Shown here in pieces: positions 1 to 6,090 of a stretch of DNA of 8,057 nt; positions within the stretch are counted from its first letter, which is position 1, and each line of letters opens with the position of its first letter. Location: NCBI GenBank assembly GCA_029564115.1, contig JAKQQP010000288.1:1-8057 (forward strand). The letters run 5' to 3'. The notes below the pieces were generated by a model that saw only the letters and a list, made by a program, of their open reading frames with translations, was not told the DNA's origin and did not search any database. Made by a program: the position numbers and the translations under genes. This DNA is from Candidatus Rifleibacteriota bacterium (GTDB lineage Bacteria > Riflebacteria > Ozemobacteria > Ozemobacterales > Ozemobacteraceae).

Positions 1-635
1 TATACGTTCTACCGGCCTCCCCACCAAATCGGGGATTGAAAGACGCTGAAAGCAAACTTTCAGCATGTTGTACACCGGTGTTCTACCGGCCTCCCCACCA
101 AATCGGGGATTGAAAGCCGGATTATCTGAACAGAACAATCAGAATGATTAACAGGTTCTACCGGCCTCCCCACCAAATCGGGGATTGAAAGAAAGAGCCT
201 TAGCAAGCTGCCAGCGAGCCTCTGGCATGTTCTACCGGCCTCCCCACCAAATCGGGGATTGAAAGTAGTAGGAATAAGTAAAGCACGTTTAAAACCAGTT
301 GGTTCTACCGGCCTCCCCACCAAATCGGGGATTGAAAGGCGAGAAACAGAAATAACATGGCATTTAATCTTCATTTGTTCTACCGGCCTCCCCACCAAAT
401 CGGGGATTGAAACTGTTATGCCCGTGTTGTTTCCATGTAGTCTTGTTCATGTTCTACCGGCCTCCCCACCAAATCGGGGATTGAAACAAGGCGGTATAGC
501 GCCTTTAAAATTTGCCTTGCCAGCGTTTTACCGGCCTCCCCACCAAATCGGGGATTGAAACGATCAGCAACGATTTTTTCATTTTCAATCCATTTTTCGT
601 TTTACCGGCCTCCCCACCAAATCGGGGATTGAAAC
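1..635 (+). CRISPR. CRISPR array, leader-distal end (9 repeats, 8 full spacers)
   Basis: Nine near-identical 36-base repeats start at 6, 80, 155, 229, 302, 377, 451, 525 and 599. Each begins GTTCTACCGG and ends GGGGATTGAAA. A 37th base is G after the first five and C after the last four, so the true repeat is probably 37 bases. Spacers are then 36-38 bases and all different. The repeat holds a 5-bp stem, TCCCC/GGGGA, with an 8-base loop. Bases 1-5 are the end of another spacer, so the array continues to the left. The ATTGAAA(G/C) end is the usual crRNA 5' handle of many type I and type III systems, which implies + strand transcription with the leader off-window to the left. Repeats 8 and 9 carry a C-to-T change at position 4 (GTTTTACC), as expected for the old end. 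No cas gene lies in the window, so the subtype cannot be assigned. Confidence 0.98.
45..64. repeat. 8-bp perfect inverted repeat inside spacer 1
   Basis: GCTGAAAG (45-52) and CTTTCAGC (57-64) are exact reverse complements around the loop CAAA. The structure lies wholly inside spacer 1 (42/43-79), not in the repeat. The source protospacer therefore probably contained a hairpin, for example a terminator or replication structure of a phage or plasmid. That origin is an inference. Confidence 0.7.
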
Positions 636-759
636 ATCAAAGCTCTGCGCGAAGCGGTAAACAAGAAATAATCCGCTCTCAGAACCAAACGCAAACGAAC
701 TATGACATTTTCAGGGTCAAACTGTTCTCGAACTACAATATGGGCTTTCAAAGAGCAAC

Positions 760-788
760 TTGCAAATGCGAATCATTTGTATTACAAT
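760..788 (+). promoter_or_regulatory. Sigma-70-like promoter of the toxin-antitoxin operon
   Basis: A -35 box TTGCAA (760-765) and a -10 box TACAAT (783-788) are separated by exactly 17 bases. Each differs from consensus at one position or two. Transcription should start near 795, giving a leader of under 20 bases before the antitoxin start at 812. The -10 box lies inside the palindrome at 778-798, so a protein bound there would block RNA polymerase. Confidence 0.7.
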
Positions 789-798
789 ATGTAATACA
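778..798. promoter_or_regulatory. Palindromic operator of the toxin-antitoxin operon
   Basis: TGTATTAC (778-785) and GTAATACA (791-798) are perfect 8-base inverted arms around AATAT. The site covers the -10 box and ends just before the ribosome binding site. Ribbon-helix-helix antitoxins typically bind such palindromes as dimers or tetramers and repress their own operon, with the toxin acting as co-repressor. Binding by the adjacent antitoxin is inferred from position and symmetry. Confidence 0.72.
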
Positions 799-811
799 GG
801 GGGGGTGAATA

Positions 812-1069
812 ATGTTAACTCTAAGATTAAGCCCTGACATGGAAGAAAAGCTGAATAACATTGCTGAAATGTTGGGTATCCCTAAATCTGAAATTGTCAG
901 AAAAAGCCTGAGGGTTTATCTTAAGCAATTAGAACAAAACAATGCCTGGGCTGCCGGCAAATCTCTTTTTGGTAAATATTCCAGCGGCAAGTCCAACCTG
1001 TCAGAAAACCGCAAAGCAATTTTGAAGCAAAAGCTCCAGGACAAAAGAAATGCAAAAAATTCTGGTTGA
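812..1069 (+). CDS. Ribbon-helix-helix (CopG/VapB-like) antitoxin
   Basis: This 85-residue protein has an N-terminal ribbon-helix-helix fold: a short strand MLTLRLSP, then helix 1 (about 9-20) and helix 2 (about 25-40), with the turn GIPKSEIVRKSLR. This is the dimeric DNA-binding module of CopG/Arc-type antitoxins. The lysine-rich tail (about 41-85), probably flexible, would wrap and neutralise the toxin. The start at 812 follows a strong G-rich ribosome binding site (GGGGGG, about 799-805). The last 20 bases overlap the toxin gene, a usual sign of translational coupling. The gene is AT-rich (about 37% GC at 841-900) compared with the large gene downstream. It probably represses its own operon through the palindrome just upstream. 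The family call is firm; the exact antitoxin subfamily is not. Confidence 0.87.
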   Translation: MLTLRLSPDMEEKLNNIAEMLGIPKSEIVRKSLRVYLKQLEQNNAWAAGKSLFGKYSSGKSNLSENRKAILKQKLQDKRNAKNSG

Positions 1070-1466
1070 TTCAGGCCCGCTGATTGCTTTATTTGATGCT
1101 GATGACAAACATCATAAAAAAGCGGTGAACTTTGTTAGAGAAAACAAGCTTCCTCTTGTCACGACCCTGGCTTCAATCACCGAAACGCTTCATTTACTTG
1201 ATTTTAACCGTAATGCACAAATTGATTTTCTGGATTGGATCAGCAAGGGTGCTGTAGAAGTCCGTAACATAGAAGTTCCTGCATTTAATCGACTTAGAGA
1301 TCTTACTATCAAATACAAAGATCTTCCCATGGATTTTGCAGATGCTTGTCTCGTTTATCTGGCCGAAGAGTTAAATATCACTAAAATCGCAACTATAGAT
1401 AGAGATTTCACAATCTATCGAATTAAGAATAAAAAAAAGTTTGAACCGGCCTTATCGCATGGGTGA
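1050..1466 (+). CDS. vapC: PIN-domain ribonuclease toxin (VapC family)
   Basis: A 138-residue single-domain PIN protein, the usual length of a VapC toxin. The acidic residues that bind the metal ion are all present: D7 in LVDSGPLIALFD, E45 in SITETLHLL, D98 in MDFADACLV and D117 in TIDRDF, with D95 and D119 nearby. VapC toxins are Mg/Mn-dependent endoribonucleases that cut tRNA or rRNA and stop translation when the unstable antitoxin is lost. The RNA target cannot be read from the sequence. Its start lies inside the antitoxin gene (20-base overlap), with AGGA at 1038-1041 as ribosome binding site 8 bases upstream. All catalytic positions are intact, so the toxin should be active. The unit probably acts as a stability or stress module for this accessory region. 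Confidence 0.92.
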   Translation: MQKILVDSGPLIALFDADDKHHKKAVNFVRENKLPLVTTLASITETLHLLDFNRNAQIDFLDWISKGAVEVRNIEVPAFNRLRDLTIKYKDLPMDFADACLVYLAEELNITKIATIDRDFTIYRIKNKKKFEPALSHG

Positions 1467-1485
1467 AGCTATTACCCACACCGAA

Positions 1486-1535
1486 AGACCTCGGAGATTT
1501 TTGATGTGCGATTGTTTTTGCACATGAGCAGGTCT
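1486..1535. other. Two-part stem-loop after the toxin gene
   Basis: AGACCT (1486-1491) pairs with AGGTCT (1530-1535). Inside this, ATGTGC (1504-1509) pairs with GCACAT (1520-1525), leaving an unequal internal loop. A short A-run follows, but there is no T-run, so this is not a standard Rho-independent terminator. It could protect the 3' end of the toxin mRNA or be chance. Confidence 0.3.
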
Positions 1536-1592
1536 AAAAACGAAAATTATGATACACTAATCTTCTGTAACGATTGAATATGGGTTGTATTT

Positions 1593-1663
1593 GTCATTGC
1601 GAGCGAAGCGAAGCAATCCTTCTGCCTGTGAGATTGCTTCGTCGCTACACTCCTCGCAATGAC
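1593..1663. repeat. Dispersed MITE-like inverted repeat, 71 bp
   Basis: The left arm (1593-1618) begins GTCATTGCGAG and ends AAGCAATC. The right arm (1632-1663), read in reverse complement, begins and ends with the same bases but is 6 bases longer in the middle. The arms are joined by a 13-base linker. I recognise this sequence type as a non-coding palindromic repeat found in many copies in unrelated bacterial genomes. Its translation gives the spurious peptide HCEECSDEAISQ seen in many annotated hypothetical proteins. As RNA it would form a long imperfect hairpin between the toxin-antitoxin operon and the Uma2 gene, and could act as an mRNA boundary. Confidence 0.83.
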
Positions 1664-1733
1664 TGTTTTTAAACACACATTCAAATGTGACTGAGGACCA
1701 GGGGCTCTTAAAGTTTGTAAGCAGGAGAACGAA

Positions 1734-2354
1734 ATGGCTGAGCGTCTGCCAGAACTCGAGTATTGCACCTACGGCGATTATTGCAACTTTAAAGAAAACG
1801 AGCGCTGGGAAATAATCGACGGCGTGCCCTATAACATGACCGGCCCGTCGAGGCAACATGCTGAAATATCTCGTGAACTTGGCTTTCAATTCGTTTCTTT
1901 TTTTCGGAATCGGCCATGCCAGGTTTATTCGGCGCCCTTCGACGTTCGCCTGCCACGCGGCAACGAAGCCGACAACGAAGTCGACACGGTGGTTCAGCCT
2001 GACCTTCTCGTGGTCTGCGACGAAAAGAAGCTCGACGACCGCGGCTGCCGCGGCGCCCCCGACTTGATTATCGAAATACTGTCACCATCGACCGCAGCAC
2101 GTGACTGCATTCAAAAGCGGGCTCTATACGAGCGACACGGGGTCAGAGAATTCTGGATTGTCGACCCGGCAAACCGAATTGTCACTGTCTACCTTCTGGG
2201 CGCCGACAAAAAGTTCGGCAAACCCGAAATCTACGGCGACACCGACAAAATCAATGTAACGATCGTAGAGGGGCTCGAAGTCAAGCTGGACGAAGTTTTT
2301 CCGCCAGCACCGGCGTTGCGTGTCGTCAAAGAAAGCCCGACCAGCTTCGATTGA
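1734..2354 (+). CDS. Uma2 family (DUF820) PD-(D/E)XK nuclease-like protein
   Basis: This 206-residue protein is close to the family's usual 180-200 residues. Family signatures appear in order: the helix and strand WEIIDGVPYNM with E26 and D29, the conserved H42, VVQPDLLVV with D90, then APDLIIEILSPSTAARD with E114, K128, and the closing GVREFWIVDP (136-145). D90, E114 and K128 fit the metal-binding core of the PD-(D/E)XK nuclease fold. Uma2 proteins are widespread and often multi-copy in environmental bacteria. Nuclease activity is predicted from the fold, and no biological role is established. The start follows AGGAG at 1723-1727, 6 bases upstream. A stem-loop overlaps the stop codon. No obvious partner gene is adjacent, and base use resembles the large gene downstream rather than the toxin-antitoxin unit. 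Confidence 0.87.
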   Translation: MAERLPELEYCTYGDYCNFKENERWEIIDGVPYNMTGPSRQHAEISRELGFQFVSFFRNRPCQVYSAPFDVRLPRGNEADNEVDTVVQPDLLVVCDEKKLDDRGCRGAPDLIIEILSPSTAARDCIQKRALYERHGVREFWIVDPANRIVTVYLLGADKKFGKPEIYGDTDKINVTIVEGLEVKLDEVFPPAPALRVVKESPTSFD

Positions 2355-2371
2355 AGTAAATCTTCGAATCG
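2348..2371. other. Stem-loop over the Uma2 stop codon
   Basis: CGATTGAAG (2348-2356) pairs with CTTCGAATCG (2362-2371) with one bulged G and a 5-base loop. It has no T-run after it, so it may stabilise the 3' end of the message rather than terminate it. Confidence 0.35.
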
Positions 2372-2402
2372 GAGCAACGCCAATATTAACCTGGAGTATT
2401 TT

Positions 2403-2456
2403 ATGGCAGAGCTTTTTGTCAAACTTCGAAAAGCAGAGGTTGATTCAGGCATTTGA
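2403..2456 (+). CDS. Possible 17-residue small ORF
   Basis: The peptide would be MAELFVKLRKAEVDSGI. GGAG at 2393-2396 sits 6 bases before the ATG, a good ribosome binding site in an otherwise empty gap. It lies between the Uma2 gene and aas. I do not recognise the peptide. It could be a real small protein, a leader peptide, or the stump of a decayed gene. GCAGAGCT (2406-2413), covering codons 2-4, is repeated inverted as AGCTCTGC at 2468-2475, so the start region could pair with downstream RNA. This is weak evidence on its own. Confidence 0.25.
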   Translation: MAELFVKLRKAEVDSGI

Positions 2457-2547
2457 GTTTACCCACGAGCTCTGCTGCTGTATGCGGCTGACTTAAAATA
2501 TCATGTAGATAGCTGAAGCCAACTGAATTTTAACGGAGAGAAACCTG

Positions 2548-5500
2548 ATGAGCGAAAATAAAGGGGCGAACTCGATCGCCCGGCTGATAACCGCCAACTT
2601 TTTCGGTGCTTTCAACGACAATGCCTGGAAAATGATCGTCGCCTTTCTCGCGATCAGGTCAGCCACCGCCGGCCTGCAACCTGGCAGCGAACAGTTCGAA
2701 AACCTTTCGCAGCTGCAGACCACAATAACCTTTGTGGTATTCACTCTGCCAATCGTCATTTTTTCGTTGCCGGCGGGCATGATTGCCGACCGCCTGAGCA
2801 AACGCAGCGTCATCGTCTGGGTGAAGGGGCTTGAAATGCTGCTCATGGCTCTGGCCACACTGAGTCTGATTTACCCCGAATTCGTGCCGCCACTCGTGGT
2901 TCTCGGCCTGATGGGCGTTCAGACCGCGATTTTCAGCCCGGCAAAATACGGTATTCTGCCTGAACTGCTGCCGCATGACCGGCTTTCAAAAGGCAACGCC
3001 GCCCTCGAAATGTGGACATTCATCGCGATCATTGCCGGCACTGCCGCCGGCGGATTTCTTCTCGATCTGGCGGGGTCAAGCGTGTGGCTCAGCGGCATGT
3101 GTCTCGCGGTCTTCGCCGCTATCGGCTTTTTTGCCTCAACCGGCATACCACAAACCCCTGCCGCACGCAGCGAAGGGGGCTTTGTCGATACCATCAAGGG
3201 GTCGCTGCAGGCGATTCTCAACGACCGGGTCATCTGGCTCGCGGTTCTCGGCTCAGGCCTGTTCTGGGCAGTCGCCAGCCTGCTCGGCCAGGATATTCTC
3301 GTCTACACCAAAACCTTGACTCGCGGCCAACCAGTTTCTGACACACTCAGTGGCCTGCCTCTGGCTTTTTATGGCATCGGCGTCGGGCTTGGCAGCGTCT
3401 GGGCCGGGCGGCTTTCGGGGCGCCTCGTCGAATATGGCCTGATTCCGCTCGGGGCTATCGGCATCGGCTTTTTCACCCTGCTATTCGGCCTGATTGCACC
3501 GGGCTACCATCTGACTCTGGCATTCATGACAGCTCTCGGTATTGCCAGCGGCCTGATCGTCGTGCCCCTGAACGCGATTCTGCAGTGGCGCTCACCGGCA
3601 GAGCGACGCGGCGGCGTCATCGCCCTCGCCAACGTCTTCATTTTTGCCGCAATCGTTGCCGGCTCACTTGGGGCCACCGGCCTGGCATTTGCCGGCCTCA
3701 GCCCCCTGGGCATACTTATTTTCGCCTCGGTCATCACCACCGGCGGCATGCTCTGGGCCATTTATCTGCTGCCAGACTTTCTCATCAGGCTCATTTTCGT
3801 CATCATCACCCACTTTTTCTACCGCCTCACCGTGGTCAACGGCGAAAAAATACCACTCGAAGGCGGTGCCCTGCTGGTTCCCAACCATGTTTCGTTCATC
3901 GACAGTTTTCTCGTCATGGCGAGCACCGACCGCCAGGTGCGCTTTCTCGTCGACGAAATCTATTATCACCACCCGATGCTGCACTGGCTGATGAAAGCAA
4001 TGCACGCGATACCCGTCTCGGCCACCGGCGGCCTGAAAATGATCCTTAAGGCTTTGCGTGATGCCGGCAGTTTTCTCGATCAGGGCGACCTGGTCTGTAT
4101 TTTTGCCGAAGGCCAGATCACCCGCACCGGGCTGATGCTGCCGTTCCGGCGCGGGCTCGAAAAAATCGTGCGCGGTCGCAAAGCGCCGATAATTCCGGTA
4201 CACCTCGACCGCGTCTGGGGCAGCATCTACAGCCGTTCCGGCGGCCGTTTTCTAACGAAACTCCCCGAAACTTTCCCCTACCCTATCACCGTCACTTTCG
4301 GCGAACCGATGCCGGCAGACACACCCGCGCACGACGTGCGCATCGCAGTGCAGGAACTCGCGACCCGCGCCTGGGATTACCGCCGTTCCGAAGCGCGGCC
4401 GCTGCATCATTACTTTATCAGACGCATGCGCACCTGCCCCTGGCGCAAAGCTTTTGCCGATTCATCAGGAAAATCGCTGCGCCGCCTGCCTGCCCTGATC
4501 AGTTCGATTGCCATCGCCCGTGCCCTCGGGCCGCTCTGGAGTAATGAGAAAAACGTCGGAATTCTGATGCCGCCGACGATGGGCGGTGCCCTCGCCAACA
4601 TTGCGACCGCCATGGCTGGCAAAGTTTCGGTCAACCTGAACTTCACCGCCGGCAAAGCCGGCATGACCTCGGCACTGAATCAGGCTGGCATCAAAAGTAT
4701 CATCACCAGCCGCATTTTCATCGAAAAAGCGACAATTGAACTGCCTGAAGATGCCAAAATCATCTATCTCGAAGACCTGCTGCCGACAATTGGCTTTTTC
4801 ACAAAGATACTGGCAGCTTTCGCCGCGCTCTGCCTGCCGATATCTCTGATCGAGAAGCTTTGCGGCGCTGTTTCCCGGCCAGGGGTTGAAGAAACAGCGA
4901 CCATCATCTTTTCGAGCGGCAGCACCGGCGAACCGAAAGGCGTCATGCTCTCGCATTACAACGTCGCCGCCAACGTCGAGGCAGTTGGTCAGGCAATCAC
5001 GGTCAATGATTCCGACAAACTTCTGGGCATTCTGCCGCTGTTTCACTCTTTTGGCTACATGTCGCTGTGGTATGCGATTCGTTTCGGTATGGGCGTCGTT
5101 TTTCACCCGAACCCGCTCGACGCCGGGCGCATCGGTGAGGTAGTCGAGAATGAGGCGGTCACTTTTCTGATTGCGACCCCGACGTTTCTGCAGATTTATA
5201 TGCGGCGCTGCTCGCCAGGCCAGTTTGGCAGCCTGCGCATCGTCTTTACCGGCGCCGAAAAGCTGACAGAAAAGCTGGCGGTCGCCTTCGAAGAAAAGTT
5301 TGGCATCAAGCCGATCGAAGGTTACGGCGCCACCGAATGTGCGCCAGCCATAACCGTCAGCACCCTCGATTACCGTGGACAGGGCATTTATCAGTTCGGC
5401 TCGAGACGCGGCTTTGTCGGGCACCCGGTGCCGGGCGTTTCGGTGCGGGTCGTCGACCCTGAGACCGGCGTGCTGCTGCCGCCCGGCAACCCCGGAATGC

Positions 5501-5976
5501 TGCTTGTAAAAGGCCCGAACATTATGCAAGGTTATATCGGCAGACCCGACCTCAGCGAAAAGGTGCTCAAAGACGGTTGGTATACGACCGGCGACATCGC
5601 GATCATGGATGAAAGCGGTTTCATCAAGATTACCGACCGTCTGTCGCGGTTCTCGAAGATCGGCGGCGAAATGGTGCCGCACGGCAAGGTCGAAGACGCT
5701 CTGCACGAGGCATTCGGTTCTGACATCAGGGTATTTGCCGTCACTGCCGTGCCCGATGAACGCAAGGGCGAGTCGCTCGCCGTCATTCACACGATCGACG
5801 ACGAAAAAATTGCCGCCCTGCTCGAAAAGATGGCTGGCATGGGCCTGCCGAATCTGTTTATTCCGAAAAAAGACAACTTTGTGAAAGTCGATAAAATACC
5901 GGTTCTCGGCACCGGCAAAGTCGATCTGCGCGGCCTGAAGGAAACAGCGAGCAAAGCCCTGTTCGGAGGAATCTAG
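2548..5976 (+). CDS. aas: Fused LplT transporter / acyltransferase / acyl-ACP synthetase (trifunctional Aas)
   Basis: This 1142-residue inner-membrane protein recovers lysophospholipids such as 2-acyl-lysoPE. Residues about 1-420 are an LplT-like MFS flippase: FNDNAWKM near the N-terminus, MFS motif GMIADRLSKR (77-86), SPAKYGIL (130-137) and VVPLNAILQ (338-346), all close to E. coli LplT as I recall it. Residues about 425-620 are a PlsC-type acyltransferase with the catalytic NHVSFID (N446-D452) and AEGQITRTG (E521). Residues about 650-1142 are an AMP-forming acyl-ACP synthetase: SSGSTGEPKG (789-798), LPLFHSFG, EGYGATECAP (924-933), TGDIAIMDESGF (1014-1025) and the catalytic lysine region PVLGTGKVD (K1124). 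Total length equals E. coli LplT (about 397) plus Aas (719), so nothing appears missing. GGAGAG at 2535-2540 supports the start. Soluble domains should face the cytoplasm, so imported lysolipid is re-acylated directly. Confidence 0.94.
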   Translation: MSENKGANSIARLITANFFGAFNDNAWKMIVAFLAIRSATAGLQPGSEQFENLSQLQTTITFVVFTLPIVIFSLPAGMIADRLSKRSVIVWVKGLEMLLMALATLSLIYPEFVPPLVVLGLMGVQTAIFSPAKYGILPELLPHDRLSKGNAALEMWTFIAIIAGTAAGGFLLDLAGSSVWLSGMCLAVFAAIGFFASTGIPQTPAARSEGGFVDTIKGSLQAILNDRVIWLAVLGSGLFWAVASLLGQDILVYTKTLTRGQPVSDTLSGLPLAFYGIGVGLGSVWAGRLSGRLVEYGLIPLGAIGIGFFTLLFGLIAPGYHLTLAFMTALGIASGLIVVPLNAILQWRSPAERRGGVIALANVFIFAAIVAGSLGATGLAFAGLSPLGILIFASVITTGGMLWAIYLLPDFLIRLIFVIITHFFYRLTVVNGEKIPLEGGALLVPNHVSFIDSFLVMASTDRQVRFLVDEIYYHHPMLHWLMKAMHAIPVSATGGLKMILKALRDAGSFLDQGDLVCIFAEGQITRTGLMLPFRRGLEKIVRGRKAPIIPVHLDRVWGSIYSRSGGRFLTKLPETFPYPITVTFGEPMPADTPAHDVRIAVQELATRAWDYRRSEARPLHHYFIRRMRTCPWRKAFADSSGKSLRRLPALISSIAIARALGPLWSNEKNVGILMPPTMGGALANIATAMAGKVSVNLNFTAGKAGMTSALNQAGIKSIITSRIFIEKATIELPEDAKIIYLEDLLPTIGFFTKILAAFAALCLPISLIEKLCGAVSRPGVEETATIIFSSGSTGEPKGVMLSHYNVAANVEAVGQAITVNDSDKLLGILPLFHSFGYMSLWYAIRFGMGVVFHPNPLDAGRIGEVVENEAVTFLIATPTFLQIYMRRCSPGQFGSLRIVFTGAEKLTEKLAVAFEEKFGIKPIEGYGATECAPAITVSTLDYRGQGIYQFGSRRGFVGHPVPGVSVRVVDPETGVLLPPGNPGMLLVKGPNIMQGYIGRPDLSEKVLKDGWYTTGDIAIMDESGFIKITDRLSRFSKIGGEMVPHGKVEDALHEAFGSDIRVFAVTAVPDERKGESLAVIHTIDDEKIAALLEKMAGMGLPNLFIPKKDNFVKVDKIPVLGTGKVDLRGLKETASKALFGGI

Positions 5977-5983
5977 ATTTTTT

Positions 5984-6013
5984 TTGCCGGGCGGCGTTGT
6001 TTTGCGGTAAAAT
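5984..6013 (+). promoter_or_regulatory. Weak candidate promoter for the histidine kinase
   Basis: TTGCCG (5984-5989) and TAAAAT (6008-6013) are 18 bases apart in the 114-base gap between aas and the kinase gene. Both boxes are partial matches, so this is tentative. The kinase could instead be read through from aas, since no terminator is visible between them. Confidence 0.32.
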
Positions 6014-6090
6014 TGGAATTGAAAAAATTGAAGTTAAACTGGGAGTTTCGGCCAGGCAGAGCGTGATATGCCGGTTTCGAGGATAGATAA

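Noticed and set aside
1..635. Self-targeting by a spacer against other parts of this window
   Set aside because: No spacer was seen by eye to match sequence elsewhere in the window on either strand; a full-genome search was not possible here.
60..808. Open frames across the CRISPR array on both strands, encoding repeated VGRPVE or TGLPTKSGIE peptides
   Set aside because: They are translations of the CRISPR repeat; the repeating peptide follows the 74-75 base repeat period and there is no supporting start signal.
1676..1689. Stem-loop CACAT-TCAA-ATGTG upstream of the Uma2 gene
   Set aside because: Only five AT-rich pairs, with no T-run or promoter relation; likely chance.
1547..1889. Minus-strand frames containing HCEECSDEAISQAEGLLRF
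   Set aside because: This peptide is the translation of the non-coding dispersed repeat, and the frames run antisense into the well-supported Uma2 gene.
2453..2547. A promoter for aas using TAAAAT at 2494-2499
   Set aside because: No acceptable -35 box lies 16-18 bases upstream, so this was not called.
4465..5790. A 441-codon minus-strand open frame opposite the synthetase domain of aas
   Set aside because: Long antisense frames are common opposite GC-rich codons. The + strand shows all catalytic motifs, while the antisense protein shows no recognisable domain.
5967..5996. Possible terminator after aas: palindrome AATCTAGATT followed by eight Ts
   Set aside because: The palindrome has no loop and no GC-rich stem, so it cannot form a normal Rho-independent hairpin.
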